NCBI GenBank assembly: GCA_003022505.1
Contig: PXTQ01000106.1
Location: forward strand, 24,109 to 37,076
Length of the DNA stretch: 12,968 nt
Direction: 5' to 3'
Source: Bacteroidetes bacterium QS_8_64_10
Lineage (GTDB): Bacteria > Bacteroidota > Rhodothermia > Rhodothermales > Salinibacteraceae
The position numbers and the translations under genes are program-made. Below, piece after piece: positions 5,528-12,350 of the stretch. Positions within the stretch are counted from its first letter, which is position 1. Each line of letters starts with the position of its first letter. The notes beneath the pieces are model-generated. The model searched no databases and was not told where the DNA came from. It worked only from the letters and a program-made list of their open reading frames with translations.

Positions 5528-7321
5528 ATGAGTACGCCTTCGTCCACCGCGACCAAAAAGCCCACGTTGCCGCCGGAACCAGCGCAGGCGAAGGGCACGC
5601 GCAAGAAGAAACGCGCCAACTGGCGCAAGCTGCTCTTCCGGTTGCACGGCTGGCTGGGCCTGAATCTGGGCCTTTTGCTCTTTGTGATCTGCCTCTCCGG
5701 GTCGTTTGCCACGCTCTCCAACGAAATCGACTGGCTGCTCAACCCGGATCAGCACATCGAGCGGCCCGCCGGCGCCCCGGCGGGCGTCGCCGGATACGAC
5801 TGGACGGCGATGCACGATTCGCTGCGCAAGGCGTTTCCCGACGGGCGCAACCTCGGCATTTACGCGCCGGAAGCGCGCGGTTCCGCGGCGCTCTCTTACG
5901 TGGAGACCCCGCGCGGGCAGCGCCTGAAGGTGTATCTCAATCCGTACACCGGGGCGGTGCAGGGACGTACCAGTTTTTTCAACGTGCAGCGCTTTTTCCG
6001 CTCCTTCCACCGGCGTTTCTTCGACGGCGACCGCGGCATTACGCTCATTGCGTTCATGGGCTTTCCGATGTTGCTGCTCGCGCTGTCGGGCTTTATCTAT
6101 TACAGAGGCTGGCTGAAGCAGATGGTCACGCTTCGGCGCGACAAAGGCGCGCGCATCTTTTGGTCCGATCTGCACAAGGGCGCGGGCATCTGGGGCCTGC
6201 TTTTTACGCTGCTCATTGCGCTTACCGGTATCTTTTACTTTGTCGAACTCGGGTACATCGCAGCGGACAATTACGAGGCGCTTCAGGCCGAACCGCTGCC
6301 GCAGGTGGAGACCGCATCGCTGGACGACTACGGTCCGCAGCCGCCTCTTTTGCCGGAGAACGCCTACGCGGAGACCGCCCGCGAGGCGCTGCCCGGCCTG
6401 CAGGTGCGCTCCATGCGCCTGCCGCGCCGGCCCGGCGGAGCGGTCTATGTGGACGGGCAGCGCGGCAATCCGCTCACCCGCGACCGGGCCAACAAGGTGC
6501 ATGTGCATCCTTTTACGGGCGAGGTGCTGGGCGTGCAGAAAAGCAGTGAGCTGAGCACCGTGCCGCTCATCGGCGATCTGGTCGATCCGCTGCATTTCGG
6601 CTACTTCGGCGGGTTGTGGACAAAAATCCTCTGGTGCCTGCTTGGTCTCATGCTCACGTTTTCCATTCTGGCCGGCACGTATCTGTGGGTCGTGCGTCTG
6701 GGCGATGCGCGGCGGGCGTCGAAGGATGCACCTCGCAGTCTGCGCCCCTTTTCGTGGCTGCGCGGCGCGGTCGTGTCGGTGGCGATTACGCTGGCGTACT
6801 TCGTCGTGGTGACGAGCGCCACCGTCGAGGGCATCAAGGAGTACGCGCCGCAACGGCCCGCGCCGCAGGCGGTCGTCGAGGTGCAGGCCGGACCGTATCG
6901 CGCGCAGATCGAGTGCGCGACGCCGTGTAACCCCGCCGAGGGCGCAGCGCTCACCGCGCGCTTTCGTGGAGCGGGCATGCCCAACTACCAAGCAGCCACG
7001 TTTGACGCGCCGGACCGCGAGAGGTCGCCGGATACCTTGCAGGGACCGGCGGGAGCGCCGTCGGCTACCGTTGTCGCGCTGCCGGGCGACACGCTGCAAA
7101 TGAGAATCAAGGAACGAAGCGGCGCGACGCACACGGCGACCTTTCGGGTGCCTTCGGGCCTTCAAGCTGCAACCGTTGCAGAGGCTTCGTGGCCGCGCAC
7201 CGCACCGGGCGTATGGTGGGTCGTCGGCGCGTTTGCCGTGTTTACCGCTGGATGCTTGGTCGGCTGGCTGGCGATGATTGCGCGGGCCTATCGAGCAGCG
7301 CAGCGGAAGAATGCTCAGTAG
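5528..7321 (+). CDS. PepSY-associated transmembrane protein, probable ferric-siderophore reductase
   Basis: An inner-membrane protein of 597 residues. PepSY-TM proteins next to siderophore receptors are thought to carry electrons across the membrane and reduce the siderophore iron. Membrane segments are at about 42-62, 172-192, 220-241 and 365-389, with family-typical histidines in the motifs RLHGWLG (H40), RSFHRRFF (H161), DLHKGAG (H216) and PLHFGYF (H356), plausible haem ligands. PepSY-like periplasmic parts are at about 90-160 (LKVYLNPYTGAV) and 275-350 (HVHPFTGEVLGV). Unusually, two more membrane segments (about 413-430 and 562-583) enclose an extra predicted periplasmic domain of about 130 residues with C463 and C467. 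The N-terminus is Lys/Arg-rich and cytoplasmic. The start is the ATG at 5528. The Tpd-like gene follows 36 bases downstream. Confidence 0.88.
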   Translation: MSTPSSTATKKPTLPPEPAQAKGTRKKKRANWRKLLFRLHGWLGLNLGLLLFVICLSGSFATLSNEIDWLLNPDQHIERPAGAPAGVAGYDWTAMHDSLRKAFPDGRNLGIYAPEARGSAALSYVETPRGQRLKVYLNPYTGAVQGRTSFFNVQRFFRSFHRRFFDGDRGITLIAFMGFPMLLLALSGFIYYRGWLKQMVTLRRDKGARIFWSDLHKGAGIWGLLFTLLIALTGIFYFVELGYIAADNYEALQAEPLPQVETASLDDYGPQPPLLPENAYAETAREALPGLQVRSMRLPRRPGGAVYVDGQRGNPLTRDRANKVHVHPFTGEVLGVQKSSELSTVPLIGDLVDPLHFGYFGGLWTKILWCLLGLMLTFSILAGTYLWVVRLGDARRASKDAPRSLRPFSWLRGAVVSVAITLAYFVVVTSATVEGIKEYAPQRPAPQAVVEVQAGPYRAQIECATPCNPAEGAALTARFRGAGMPNYQAATFDAPDRERSPDTLQGPAGAPSATVVALPGDTLQMRIKERSGATHTATFRVPSGLQAATVAEASWPRTAPGVWWVVGAFAVFTAGCLVGWLAMIARAYRAAQRKNAQ

Positions 7322-7357
7322 TTCGCACTCTCTTTTCCACCTATTCCGAGACCTTTC

Positions 7358-7927
7358 ATGCGCAACCCACTGCTTACCATCCTCGCCGTCCTCGTTCTCC
7401 TGGTCGTCGCCGTCGGCCCCGTCGCCGCGCAGGACGAAGTCATCATCGAGCGCGAAGTGATCGAGCCGGGCATCTTGCTCGTTTTCGAAGGCGCCCCGCG
7501 CGATGCGATCACGCCGGAAGGCGCGCATCTTGCCGAAGAGGCTACCGACGTGCACCTGGAGCTGCGCGCCAACTGGTCCCGCGCCGACAGTGTGGACGTG
7601 CCGCGCCCGGCCGCTCGAGGCGGCTTCGTGCCCTACGCGCGCCCCTTTGCGAAGGTAGAAAACCAGCGCACCGGCCAGGCCACGTTTGTCTCGCTCGTGC
7701 CGCACGCCAAAGTAAACAGCGGCCTGCACTACGCGCGCAACGTGGCGCTGCCGGGCGACCCCGCCGAGGATGCCTACACCGTGACCTACACCGTGAAGCC
7801 GCCGCCCGCCGGCACGGTGTCGTTCCACAGCAACTGGCGGGAGCAGATCGGCGAGCGGCTCTTCGAGCGGCAGACGTTTCGCTTCGAAAACGTGCGCTTC
7901 AACGAGGCACTGGTTGCAGATTCTTAG
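7358..7927 (+). CDS. Tpd/P19-like periplasmic iron transport protein
   Basis: A 189-residue exported protein with a signal peptide (LLTILAVLVLLVVAVGPVAAQ, cleaved near residue 25) and a single beta-sandwich. The core pattern fits the iron-transport family of Tpd, P19 and FetP: a region with H66 (DVHLELR), then FVPYARPFAKVENQ, then LVPHAKVNSGLHYARNV (H116, H124), then YTVTYTVKPPPAGTVSFHSNW (H157). In P19-type proteins metal is bound by His residues and a Met; the His positions have candidates here, but the Met expected just before the LHY motif is absent. The likely role is holding periplasmic iron released by the preceding reductase. Family members usually sit beside an FTR1 permease; none is in this window. 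Assignment is by pattern recall, not alignment. Confidence 0.75.
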   Translation: MRNPLLTILAVLVLLVVAVGPVAAQDEVIIEREVIEPGILLVFEGAPRDAITPEGAHLAEEATDVHLELRANWSRADSVDVPRPAARGGFVPYARPFAKVENQRTGQATFVSLVPHAKVNSGLHYARNVALPGDPAEDAYTVTYTVKPPPAGTVSFHSNWREQIGERLFERQTFRFENVRFNEALVADS

Positions 7928-7933
7928 CAATTC

Positions 7934-8131
7934 TTGCTTCTTCTTGGTTGCCTTCAAGCGTGGGTCGTAGAGAGACCGACGTCGGATGGCACCGTCACGT
8001 CGCTAGAACTGTACGACGCCGACGGAAATGCGCTGACGAAGTTCTTCGGCGAGCGGAAGCCGGGCCGCCCGGAGCGCGAGGACTGGCGCGCGGTCGTCAA
8101 CGGTCTCGGTCGGGAAAATGGGGCAGCATAG
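7934..8131 (+). pseudogene. C-terminal remnant of a HemS/HmuS-type hemin-utilisation protein
   Basis: An open frame starting 7 bases after the Tpd-like stop has no ATG (TTG at most) and reads AWVVERPTSDGTVTSLELY, then FFGERKPGRPEREDWRAVV, and ends at 8131. These phrases match the end of HemS/HmuS/PhuS hemin-degrading or haem-trafficking proteins as I remember them (WVVRKPT-DG-VTSLE, then FG-RKPG-PE--WR). That family is about 340-360 residues; only about 57 remain, from near codon 9. The first eight codons look unrelated. I read this as the scar of a deletion that removed the rest of the gene. Alternatively it is a short recruited ORF; the lack of a good start argues against that. It hints that the iron operon once had a haem branch. 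Confidence 0.7.
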
Positions 8132-8163
8132 CCAGCGAGACGGGAGCGGAGCTGTTCTCTTTG

Positions 8164-8188
8164 CTCATCCTTGCATATACTGGATGAG
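8164..8188. other. Inverted repeat between convergent genes
   Basis: CTCATCC-11-GGATGAG is a perfect 7-bp dyad in the 151-base gap between the hemS-like remnant (plus) and the choice-of-anchor B gene (minus). It may act as a bidirectional transcript end, but neither side has a T-run directly after it. A T6 run at 8260-8265 has no strong stem before it. No other feature is seen in this gap. Confidence 0.3.
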
Positions 8189-8282
8189 GGGAGAGGGAGA
8201 AATCGTTCGATGTTGCTCCGAAGGTTGCTTCTGCAAGGTCATACTTTCGACCGTTCTGCTTTTTTCGTGGAGGCGCGTCCGC

Positions 8283-8375
8283 TCACCGCACCAGCGTCAC
8301 TGGCTGCGTGCGGACGGCCCCGGCGCTCGCGGCGCGGACGAAGTACGTACCGGCGGGCAGACCGGCGGCTTCGAG
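8283..8375 (-). pseudogene. Out-of-frame end of a T9SS sorting domain
   Basis: Minus-strand codons 8375-8283 read LEAAGLPAGTYFVRA, then VRTQPVTLVR and a stop. This is the classic last part of a type A T9SS sorting domain. It lies in a different frame from the upstream gene, whose frame reads VVVYDALGRR and then leaves the pattern. Intact domains have about 16-17 residues between these two blocks, so roughly 50 bases appear to be missing with a change of frame at 8375-8378. Confidence 0.75.
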
Positions 8376-9805
8376 CCGCGGCGACCCAGCGCGTCGTAGA
8401 CGACCACGCGCACCGGTTGCGTCTCCGGCACCGTCAGGGTGACCCTCGCGCGCTCGGCGAACGGGTTGGGCGCGACGCTGAGCGCAAACGACGTGCTCTG
8501 TCGCTCCGGCGTTCGGGCGGTATCAGCGAATCGGGCGCCGCCCGTCGGACGAAGGACGAACAGCCCCTCGCCGATGCTGCTCACCACCACGATGCCGCTC
8601 TCGAAATACGGGTAATTGCTCCACGCCCCTTCGTACTCCGTGCGGTCGTTTTCCGGCGTCGTGTCGAAAAAGCCGACCGGCTGCGGTTCGGCGGGATTGT
8701 CGATGCTCAGGAGGCGCAGGCCGCTCGTGTAGTTGGCTTCTACGAGCAGGCTGTCGCGCACGTACAGGTTGTGGTCGATGGAGGTCGTCTCGTGAAAGAA
8801 CTGGTTCACGAGTTCCGGCTCGTCGAGGTCCTGAAAGTCCCAGACGAGCGTGCGCGTGTTGCTGACGGCATCCCGATTTTCGTCGCGCTCATCATTCTGG
8901 TAGTAGTAGCGCTGGTTGGGGCCGAGCCAGCCCTGATGCGTGTAGCGCGCCTTCGGATAAGTCGGACTCGCAATGGGCACAGGGTCGTCTTTGTCGGTCA
9001 CGTCGACGATGCTGACGGCCTGCTCGTTGGCCCCGATGCAAATCTCGCGGCCCTGGTAGTCGGCGTCGGGGCCGTTGTAGGTGACGCACTGCGCATCGTG
9101 GGTGTAACCGCGCGCAATGACAAACGGCGTGTTGGCCGTAAAGCAGCCCGCGAACTGCGGATCCTCCGGATTCTCCAGGTTCATCATGTGAAGACCCGGC
9201 CCGCACCGACGTATGCCCCCTCCATTGTAACTTTCAGGAGGGTCTTGCCCATCGGAGACGCCCGTAGCGTAGGCGTAGCCCGACTCCGTGTTAATGGCGA
9301 GGTTGTGCGTCGAGCCGAAGCGCGTGTAGCGCGCCGTCGCCTCGAACGTGACGGGCAGGTCGCTCACGTCGCGCAGTTGCGTGAGATCGAACACCTGCAT
9401 CCCGTGGTTGCCCGCGTTGTCGGCCACGACGTACGCGTGATTCTCATAGACCTTCACGTCGCGCCAGGAGGCGGGCCGCGTTGCGGTGGGCAGAAAGCCC
9501 AGAAAGACAGGACTGGTCGGGTCGCTCACGTCAACGAACGAGAGGCCGTCCGTGCGTCCGACGAGCGCATACTCCGTGCCGTCCTGCGGGTCCGTCCAGC
9601 CCCAGATGTCGTTGATGAGCGCCGTGTTGTCGCCCATCCGGTCGATAGCCAGCACCGAAAGCAGATCCACGTTGTTGCACGGAAAGCCCGCCGCCTCGCC
9701 GCTCATGCAGGGCACGCGCTGCCCCGTGATGGTCGTGTCGGTGTCTTGCGCCCGCCCCGGCGTCGCCAGAAGCAGGCTCAGGGCAAGCAAAAAAACGAGA
9801 CGCAC
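8297..9805 (-). CDS. Choice-of-anchor B family surface protein, C-terminus frameshifted
   Basis: An exported protein of about 500 residues with LVIVD-type beta-propeller repeats. Typical phrases are NDIWGWTDPQDGTEYALVG, SFVDVSDPTSPVFLGFLP, WRDVKVYENHAYVVAD, MQVFDLTQLR, VSIVDVTDKDDPVP and LVWDFQDLDEPELV, in the order usual for the choice-of-anchor B domain. The role of the family is unknown; members are secreted or surface-bound. The C-terminal part SFALSVAPNPFAERARVTLTV with VVVYDALGRR is the start of a T9SS sorting domain, but the frame then drifts to 25 unrelated residues and stops at 8297. The start is uncertain because no ATG exists: GTG at 9805 gives a compact signal peptide (RLVFLLALSLLLATPGRAQ), while GTG 9832 and TTG 9838 are longer alternatives. 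It is transcribed divergently from the OmpA-type gene. Confidence 0.88.
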   Translation of the reverse strand: MRLVFLLALSLLLATPGRAQDTDTTITGQRVPCMSGEAAGFPCNNVDLLSVLAIDRMGDNTALINDIWGWTDPQDGTEYALVGRTDGLSFVDVSDPTSPVFLGFLPTATRPASWRDVKVYENHAYVVADNAGNHGMQVFDLTQLRDVSDLPVTFEATARYTRFGSTHNLAINTESGYAYATGVSDGQDPPESYNGGGIRRCGPGLHMMNLENPEDPQFAGCFTANTPFVIARGYTHDAQCVTYNGPDADYQGREICIGANEQAVSIVDVTDKDDPVPIASPTYPKARYTHQGWLGPNQRYYYQNDERDENRDAVSNTRTLVWDFQDLDEPELVNQFFHETTSIDHNLYVRDSLLVEANYTSGLRLLSIDNPAEPQPVGFFDTTPENDRTEYEGAWSNYPYFESGIVVVSSIGEGLFVLRPTGGARFADTARTPERQSTSFALSVAPNPFAERARVTLTVPETQPVRVVVYDALGRRGSKPPVCPPVRTSSAPRAPGPSARSQ

Positions 9806-9897
9806 TGGCAAGGAAGGTTGAATCGCGGGCACGAGCAATCGTATACTCTGACAAGAGAAACGGCGAAACTAATAGGTGACGTTGCTACGTCTGAATT

Positions 9898-10587
9898 ATG
9901 GCAAAAGATTCTGTTCGGAGTGGGAGAGCGACAGGTGGAATCATCGTAGTCACATTCGTGCTGAGCGCGCTGGCCGGGGCGTGCGCGACGTCGGAGCCGG
10001 CGGCGAGGTCGGAGCGCCGCGCGAGGCTCGACTCGTTGCGTGCGGCCAACGACCGGCTCCACCGCGAGTTGCGCGTCGCCTACGACTCGCTTGAGTTTTT
10101 TGACGACGTCTACGCCGGGCAGTACTGGCGCGACCGCCGCCGCCTGAACGAGCGCATCGACCGGCTGCGCTTCCGGCTGGCCCGCTACGCCGACGGCGGG
10201 CGCACGGTCCGGACGTATCGCGCCGGCGCGCTCTTCGAACCGGCCAGCGCTACGCTGACGAAGGCGGGCCGAGCGCGACTCGACTCGCTGGCGCGGCGGC
10301 TCCGGCGCAATCCGCTGGCGGGGCGGCGCTTCCGCATCGAGGGGCACACCGACAACGTACCCGTGGGGCCGAGCCTCCGCGACAAATATCCGAGCAACTG
10401 GGAGCTGTCGTCGGCGCGGGCGGGCGCGGTGCTGCGGTACCTGACCGAGGAACGCGGGCTGAGTACAGATCGGTTCGAGATGGCGGGCTTCGGCGCCGCG
10501 CGCCCGGTGGCAACCAACGAGACGGCGGCAGGCCGTCGCCGCAATCGCCGCGTGCGCGTCTCCGTGCTGCCGGAGGTCAGGGAGTGA
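9898..10587 (+). CDS. OmpA-family peptidoglycan-binding lipoprotein
   Basis: A 229-residue envelope protein that would tie the outer membrane to peptidoglycan. It begins with a lipoprotein signal (VTFVLSALAGAC, Cys at residue 29), followed by an Arg-rich charged, probably coiled-coil stretch at about 36-98. The OmpA C-terminal domain is at about 107-225: AGALFEPASATLT, FRIEGHTDNVPVGP (D152), NWELSSARAGAVLRYL (R174) and FGAARPVATN. The Asp and Arg expected to hold diaminopimelate are both present. The usual closing motif appears as GRRRNRRV. The start is the ATG at 9898, which places the signal correctly; no good ribosome site is seen. The gap to the divergent surface-protein gene is at most 92 bases, so the two share a promoter region in which I cannot pick out clear boxes. 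Confidence 0.92.
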   Translation: MAKDSVRSGRATGGIIVVTFVLSALAGACATSEPAARSERRARLDSLRAANDRLHRELRVAYDSLEFFDDVYAGQYWRDRRRLNERIDRLRFRLARYADGGRTVRTYRAGALFEPASATLTKAGRARLDSLARRLRRNPLAGRRFRIEGHTDNVPVGPSLRDKYPSNWELSSARAGAVLRYLTEERGLSTDRFEMAGFGAARPVATNETAAGRRRNRRVRVSVLPEVRE

Positions 10588-10614
10588 CGTGTTACATTTC
10601 TTTTCCCCGTACCG

Positions 10615-10644
10615 TTTGTTACCTTGTGATCGGCCCTCTTTTTG
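10615..10644 (+). promoter_or_regulatory. Candidate Bacteroidota-type promoter
   Basis: TTTG at 10615-10618, an 18-base spacer, then TCTTTTTG at 10637-10644, a 7 of 8 match to the Bacteroidota -7 element TAnnTTTG. Transcription would start about 15 bases before the ATG of the DUF6588-like gene at 10667. It fits the known consensus but is unproven. Confidence 0.45.
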
Positions 10645-10666
10645 TCATCCAAGCACACCTCAAACC

Positions 10667-11695
10667 ATGCACATCTCAAAGTGGTTCGGAATCATACTGG
10701 CGACAACTTTGCTCGCTGCGCCCGCTCAGGCGCAGGATAACGGCGACGGCGAAGACGGTCTCGGCGAAACGCTCGAACAAGTGGGCGAGTTGTACGGCAA
10801 GCCCTACGTTCAGCCGCTGGTGGACGGCATTGGAGCAGATCTGAACTCCGGTCTGTTCCAGTCGGCGGACATCAGCGGCGGCATGTTGCCGCTGGTGGAC
10901 GTGTACGTCGGCCTGAAGGCGTTCGGCGCGGTCGTGGGCAGTGGCAGCGAATCGTTCGATCTGCAGCTGGAGGACGGGGAGTCGTTTCAAATTCCCAACA
11001 GCGATGGAGAAGAAGTCATCATCGATGGCGATCAAACGCTGGAAGACCTGCCGACGTTTTTCGGAACCGACCAGCCGGGCGAGCGCGAGTTGAACGTGCG
11101 GGGGCGCGGGGGCTTCAACGAGACGGTCGAGTTTGAGCCGATTCAAGGTTTCCTGCAAACGTCTGTGACTCCTCTGGCGGCACCGCACGTAGAGATCGGC
11201 TCCTCGGTTATCGGCACCAGCCTGACGCTTCGCTACATTCCGCACGCGCTTTCAGCAGCGTACCAGGACTACGGATCCATCGGGATGTACGGCGTCGGCG
11301 TGCGCCACGACATCGGCCAGTACGTTCCCCTCCTGCCCATGAGCATCGCGGCGCAGGTGATGTACCAGAACGTGAACGTTCGGGACACGGATGACGCCGA
11401 GGTGCTCGCCATCAACAACTGGGCCGGCAACGTCGCCGTCAGCAAGTCGTTTTTCGTCGCCACGATCTACGGCGGCCTGCAACTCGAAAGCGCCGGCGTG
11501 ACCGTCGATTACGACGTACCGCGCCCTAATGACCCGGACGCCGAGCCGATTCCGATCAACTACGAATTGAACGGCGCCAACAGCGTGCGCGCGCTCGCCG
11601 GCGTCAGCATTCATCCCGGCCCCGTCGCCTTCAACGTCGACTTCAGCCTCGCCAGCGTGCCGGTCATTACGGCAGGCGTGGGGCTGACGTTGTAG
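10667..11695 (+). CDS. DUF6588-like outer-membrane protein
   Basis: A 342-residue exported protein with a signal peptide (WFGIILATTLLAAPAQAQ, cleaved near residue 23). The pattern fits the Bacteroidota family DUF6588: YVQPLVDGIGADLNSGLFQSA near the start, then LPTFFGTDQ, an APHVEIGSSVIGTSLTLRYIP segment, GMYGVGVRHDIGQYVPLLPM and alternating beta-strand-like sequence to the end (FNVDFSLASVPVITAGVGL). It probably forms a beta-barrel in the outer membrane; no function is known. The ATG at 10667 is chosen because it gives the signal peptide, although the frame is open from 10589. It starts 79 bases after the OmpA-type gene with its own candidate promoter. Its 3' end overlaps the antisense extended pyrophosphatase frame by 85 bases. 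Confidence 0.75.
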   Translation: MHISKWFGIILATTLLAAPAQAQDNGDGEDGLGETLEQVGELYGKPYVQPLVDGIGADLNSGLFQSADISGGMLPLVDVYVGLKAFGAVVGSGSESFDLQLEDGESFQIPNSDGEEVIIDGDQTLEDLPTFFGTDQPGERELNVRGRGGFNETVEFEPIQGFLQTSVTPLAAPHVEIGSSVIGTSLTLRYIPHALSAAYQDYGSIGMYGVGVRHDIGQYVPLLPMSIAAQVMYQNVNVRDTDDAEVLAINNWAGNVAVSKSFFVATIYGGLQLESAGVTVDYDVPRPNDPDAEPIPINYELNGANSVRALAGVSIHPGPVAFNVDFSLASVPVITAGVGLTL

Positions 11696-12228
11696 GTTGC
11701 AAGTTGGCAGGTGGGCAACTTCGTCTCCGGCGCGAACAACCGCCAACCAAAAACCAACAACCAGTCATCCTGCACGCGCACCTCCTTGTCCTCGAGGCGC
11801 TTGTAGTCCTGAAAGAAGCGTTTCAGCTCGCGCAGGCGATGATCGGGCAGCTCCTTAATGTGCCAGTAATCCCGAAAGGCGGGATCGTCGAGGTGGATGC
11901 AGATGATCTTGGCGTCGTCCTGGCCCGCGTCGATCATGTTCATCAGGCCGATGGGCCGGGCGCGCATCATGCTGAGCGGCGTCGCCGCCTCTTGCATCAG
12001 CACCAGCACGTCGAGCGGGTCGTGATCGTCGCCGTAGCTCTTCGGGATGAAGCCGTAGTGGGCCGGGTAGACCACCGAGGAGTAGAGCACCCGATCCACC
12101 TTGAGCAGGCCGGTGTCTTTGTCCAGCTCGTACTTGACCTTGCAGCCCTGCGGGATCTCGATGATCGTCTGGATGACCGCCGGGGCGTCCGGCCCGACGT
12201 CGACCTCGTGCCAGGGGTGATGAATCAT
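11611..12228 (-). CDS. ppa: Inorganic pyrophosphatase (family I), altered C-terminus
   Basis: A cytoplasmic enzyme that hydrolyses pyrophosphate to phosphate. It has 205 residues from the ATG at 12228 (beginning MIHHPWHEVD). Compared by eye with E. coli PPase the active-site set is complete: E24, K30/K32, E34, R46, Y54, Y58, D68, D70, D73 (signature DHDPLDV), D100, D105, K107, Y142 and K143. After KRLEDKEVRVQ (about residue 153) the usual final helix, some 25-30 residues, is missing. In its place are W156 to about N180, read from a degenerate heptamer tract, and then 25 residues read antisense through the end of the DUF6588-like gene. The enzyme core is probably functional; the tail is odd. 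A longer frame to 12318 is open upstream but consists of repeat sequence and is not used here. Confidence 0.93.
   Translation of the reverse strand: MIHHPWHEVDVGPDAPAVIQTIIEIPQGCKVKYELDKDTGLLKVDRVLYSSVVYPAHYGFIPKSYGDDHDPLDVLVLMQEAATPLSMMRARPIGLMNMIDAGQDDAKIICIHLDDPAFRDYWHIKELPDHRLRELKRFFQDYKRLEDKEVRVQDDWLLVFGWRLFAPETKLPTCQLATYNVSPTPAVMTGTLARLKSTLKATGPG
11696..11765. repeat. Degenerate heptamer tract at the pyrophosphatase 3' end
   Basis: Directly after the DUF6588-like stop the sequence falls into 7-base units: GTTGCAA, GTTGGCA and GGTGGGC at 11696-11716, and, after an irregular middle part, AACCGCC, AACCAAA, AACCAAC and AACCAGT at 11738-11765. The two halves are partly complementary (GTTGGC 11703-11708 with GCCAAC 11742-11747), so the tract can also form a hairpin between the convergent genes. 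It resembles the short tandemly repeated heptamers known from some cyanobacteria in style only. Confidence 0.6.
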
Positions 12229-12238
12229 ATCGGGTAGC

Positions 12239-12350
12239 AAATAGCGATTGTCGAAGGGCGAATGTCGAGGGGCGAGAGGCGAATCACGAGTGACTAATCG
12301 TGAACCCAGAACGTGCAAAACTCGACACTCGGAACCCGAAACTCGAAACT
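12239..12350. repeat. Degenerate heptamer repeat tract, about 16 units
   Basis: The gap between the pyrophosphatase start and the upstream gene is filled with 7-base units. From 12246 they follow the pattern GANNNNC: GATTGTC, GAAGGGC, GAATGTC, GAGGGGC, GAGAGGC, GAATCAC, GAGTGAC. Less regular units follow (TAATCGT, GAACCCA, GAACGTG), and then, with a shift of phase, CGACACT, CGGAACC, CGAAACT, CGAAACT up to 12350. The tract runs exactly to the stop codon of the right-hand gene. It would be transcribed in the leader of the pyrophosphatase message if the promoter is upstream of it. Confidence 0.7.

Noticed and set aside
5456..7957. Minus-strand open frame of 833 residues
   Set aside because: It lies antisense to the PepSY and Tpd-like genes, is rich in Arg/His and has no domain pattern. 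It is open only because of the GC-rich codon use of the true genes.
8260..8265. Intrinsic terminator at a T6 run
   Set aside because: No GC-rich stem stands directly before the run on the plus strand; only a 4-bp stem can be drawn.
8171..9949. Plus-strand open frame of 592 residues
   Set aside because: Antisense shadow of the choice-of-anchor B gene, with Arg/Ala/Val-rich composition and no recognisable motif.
12239..12350. CRISPR-like array
   Set aside because: The units are 7 bases and contiguous, with no constant repeats of 25 bases or more and no unique spacers.
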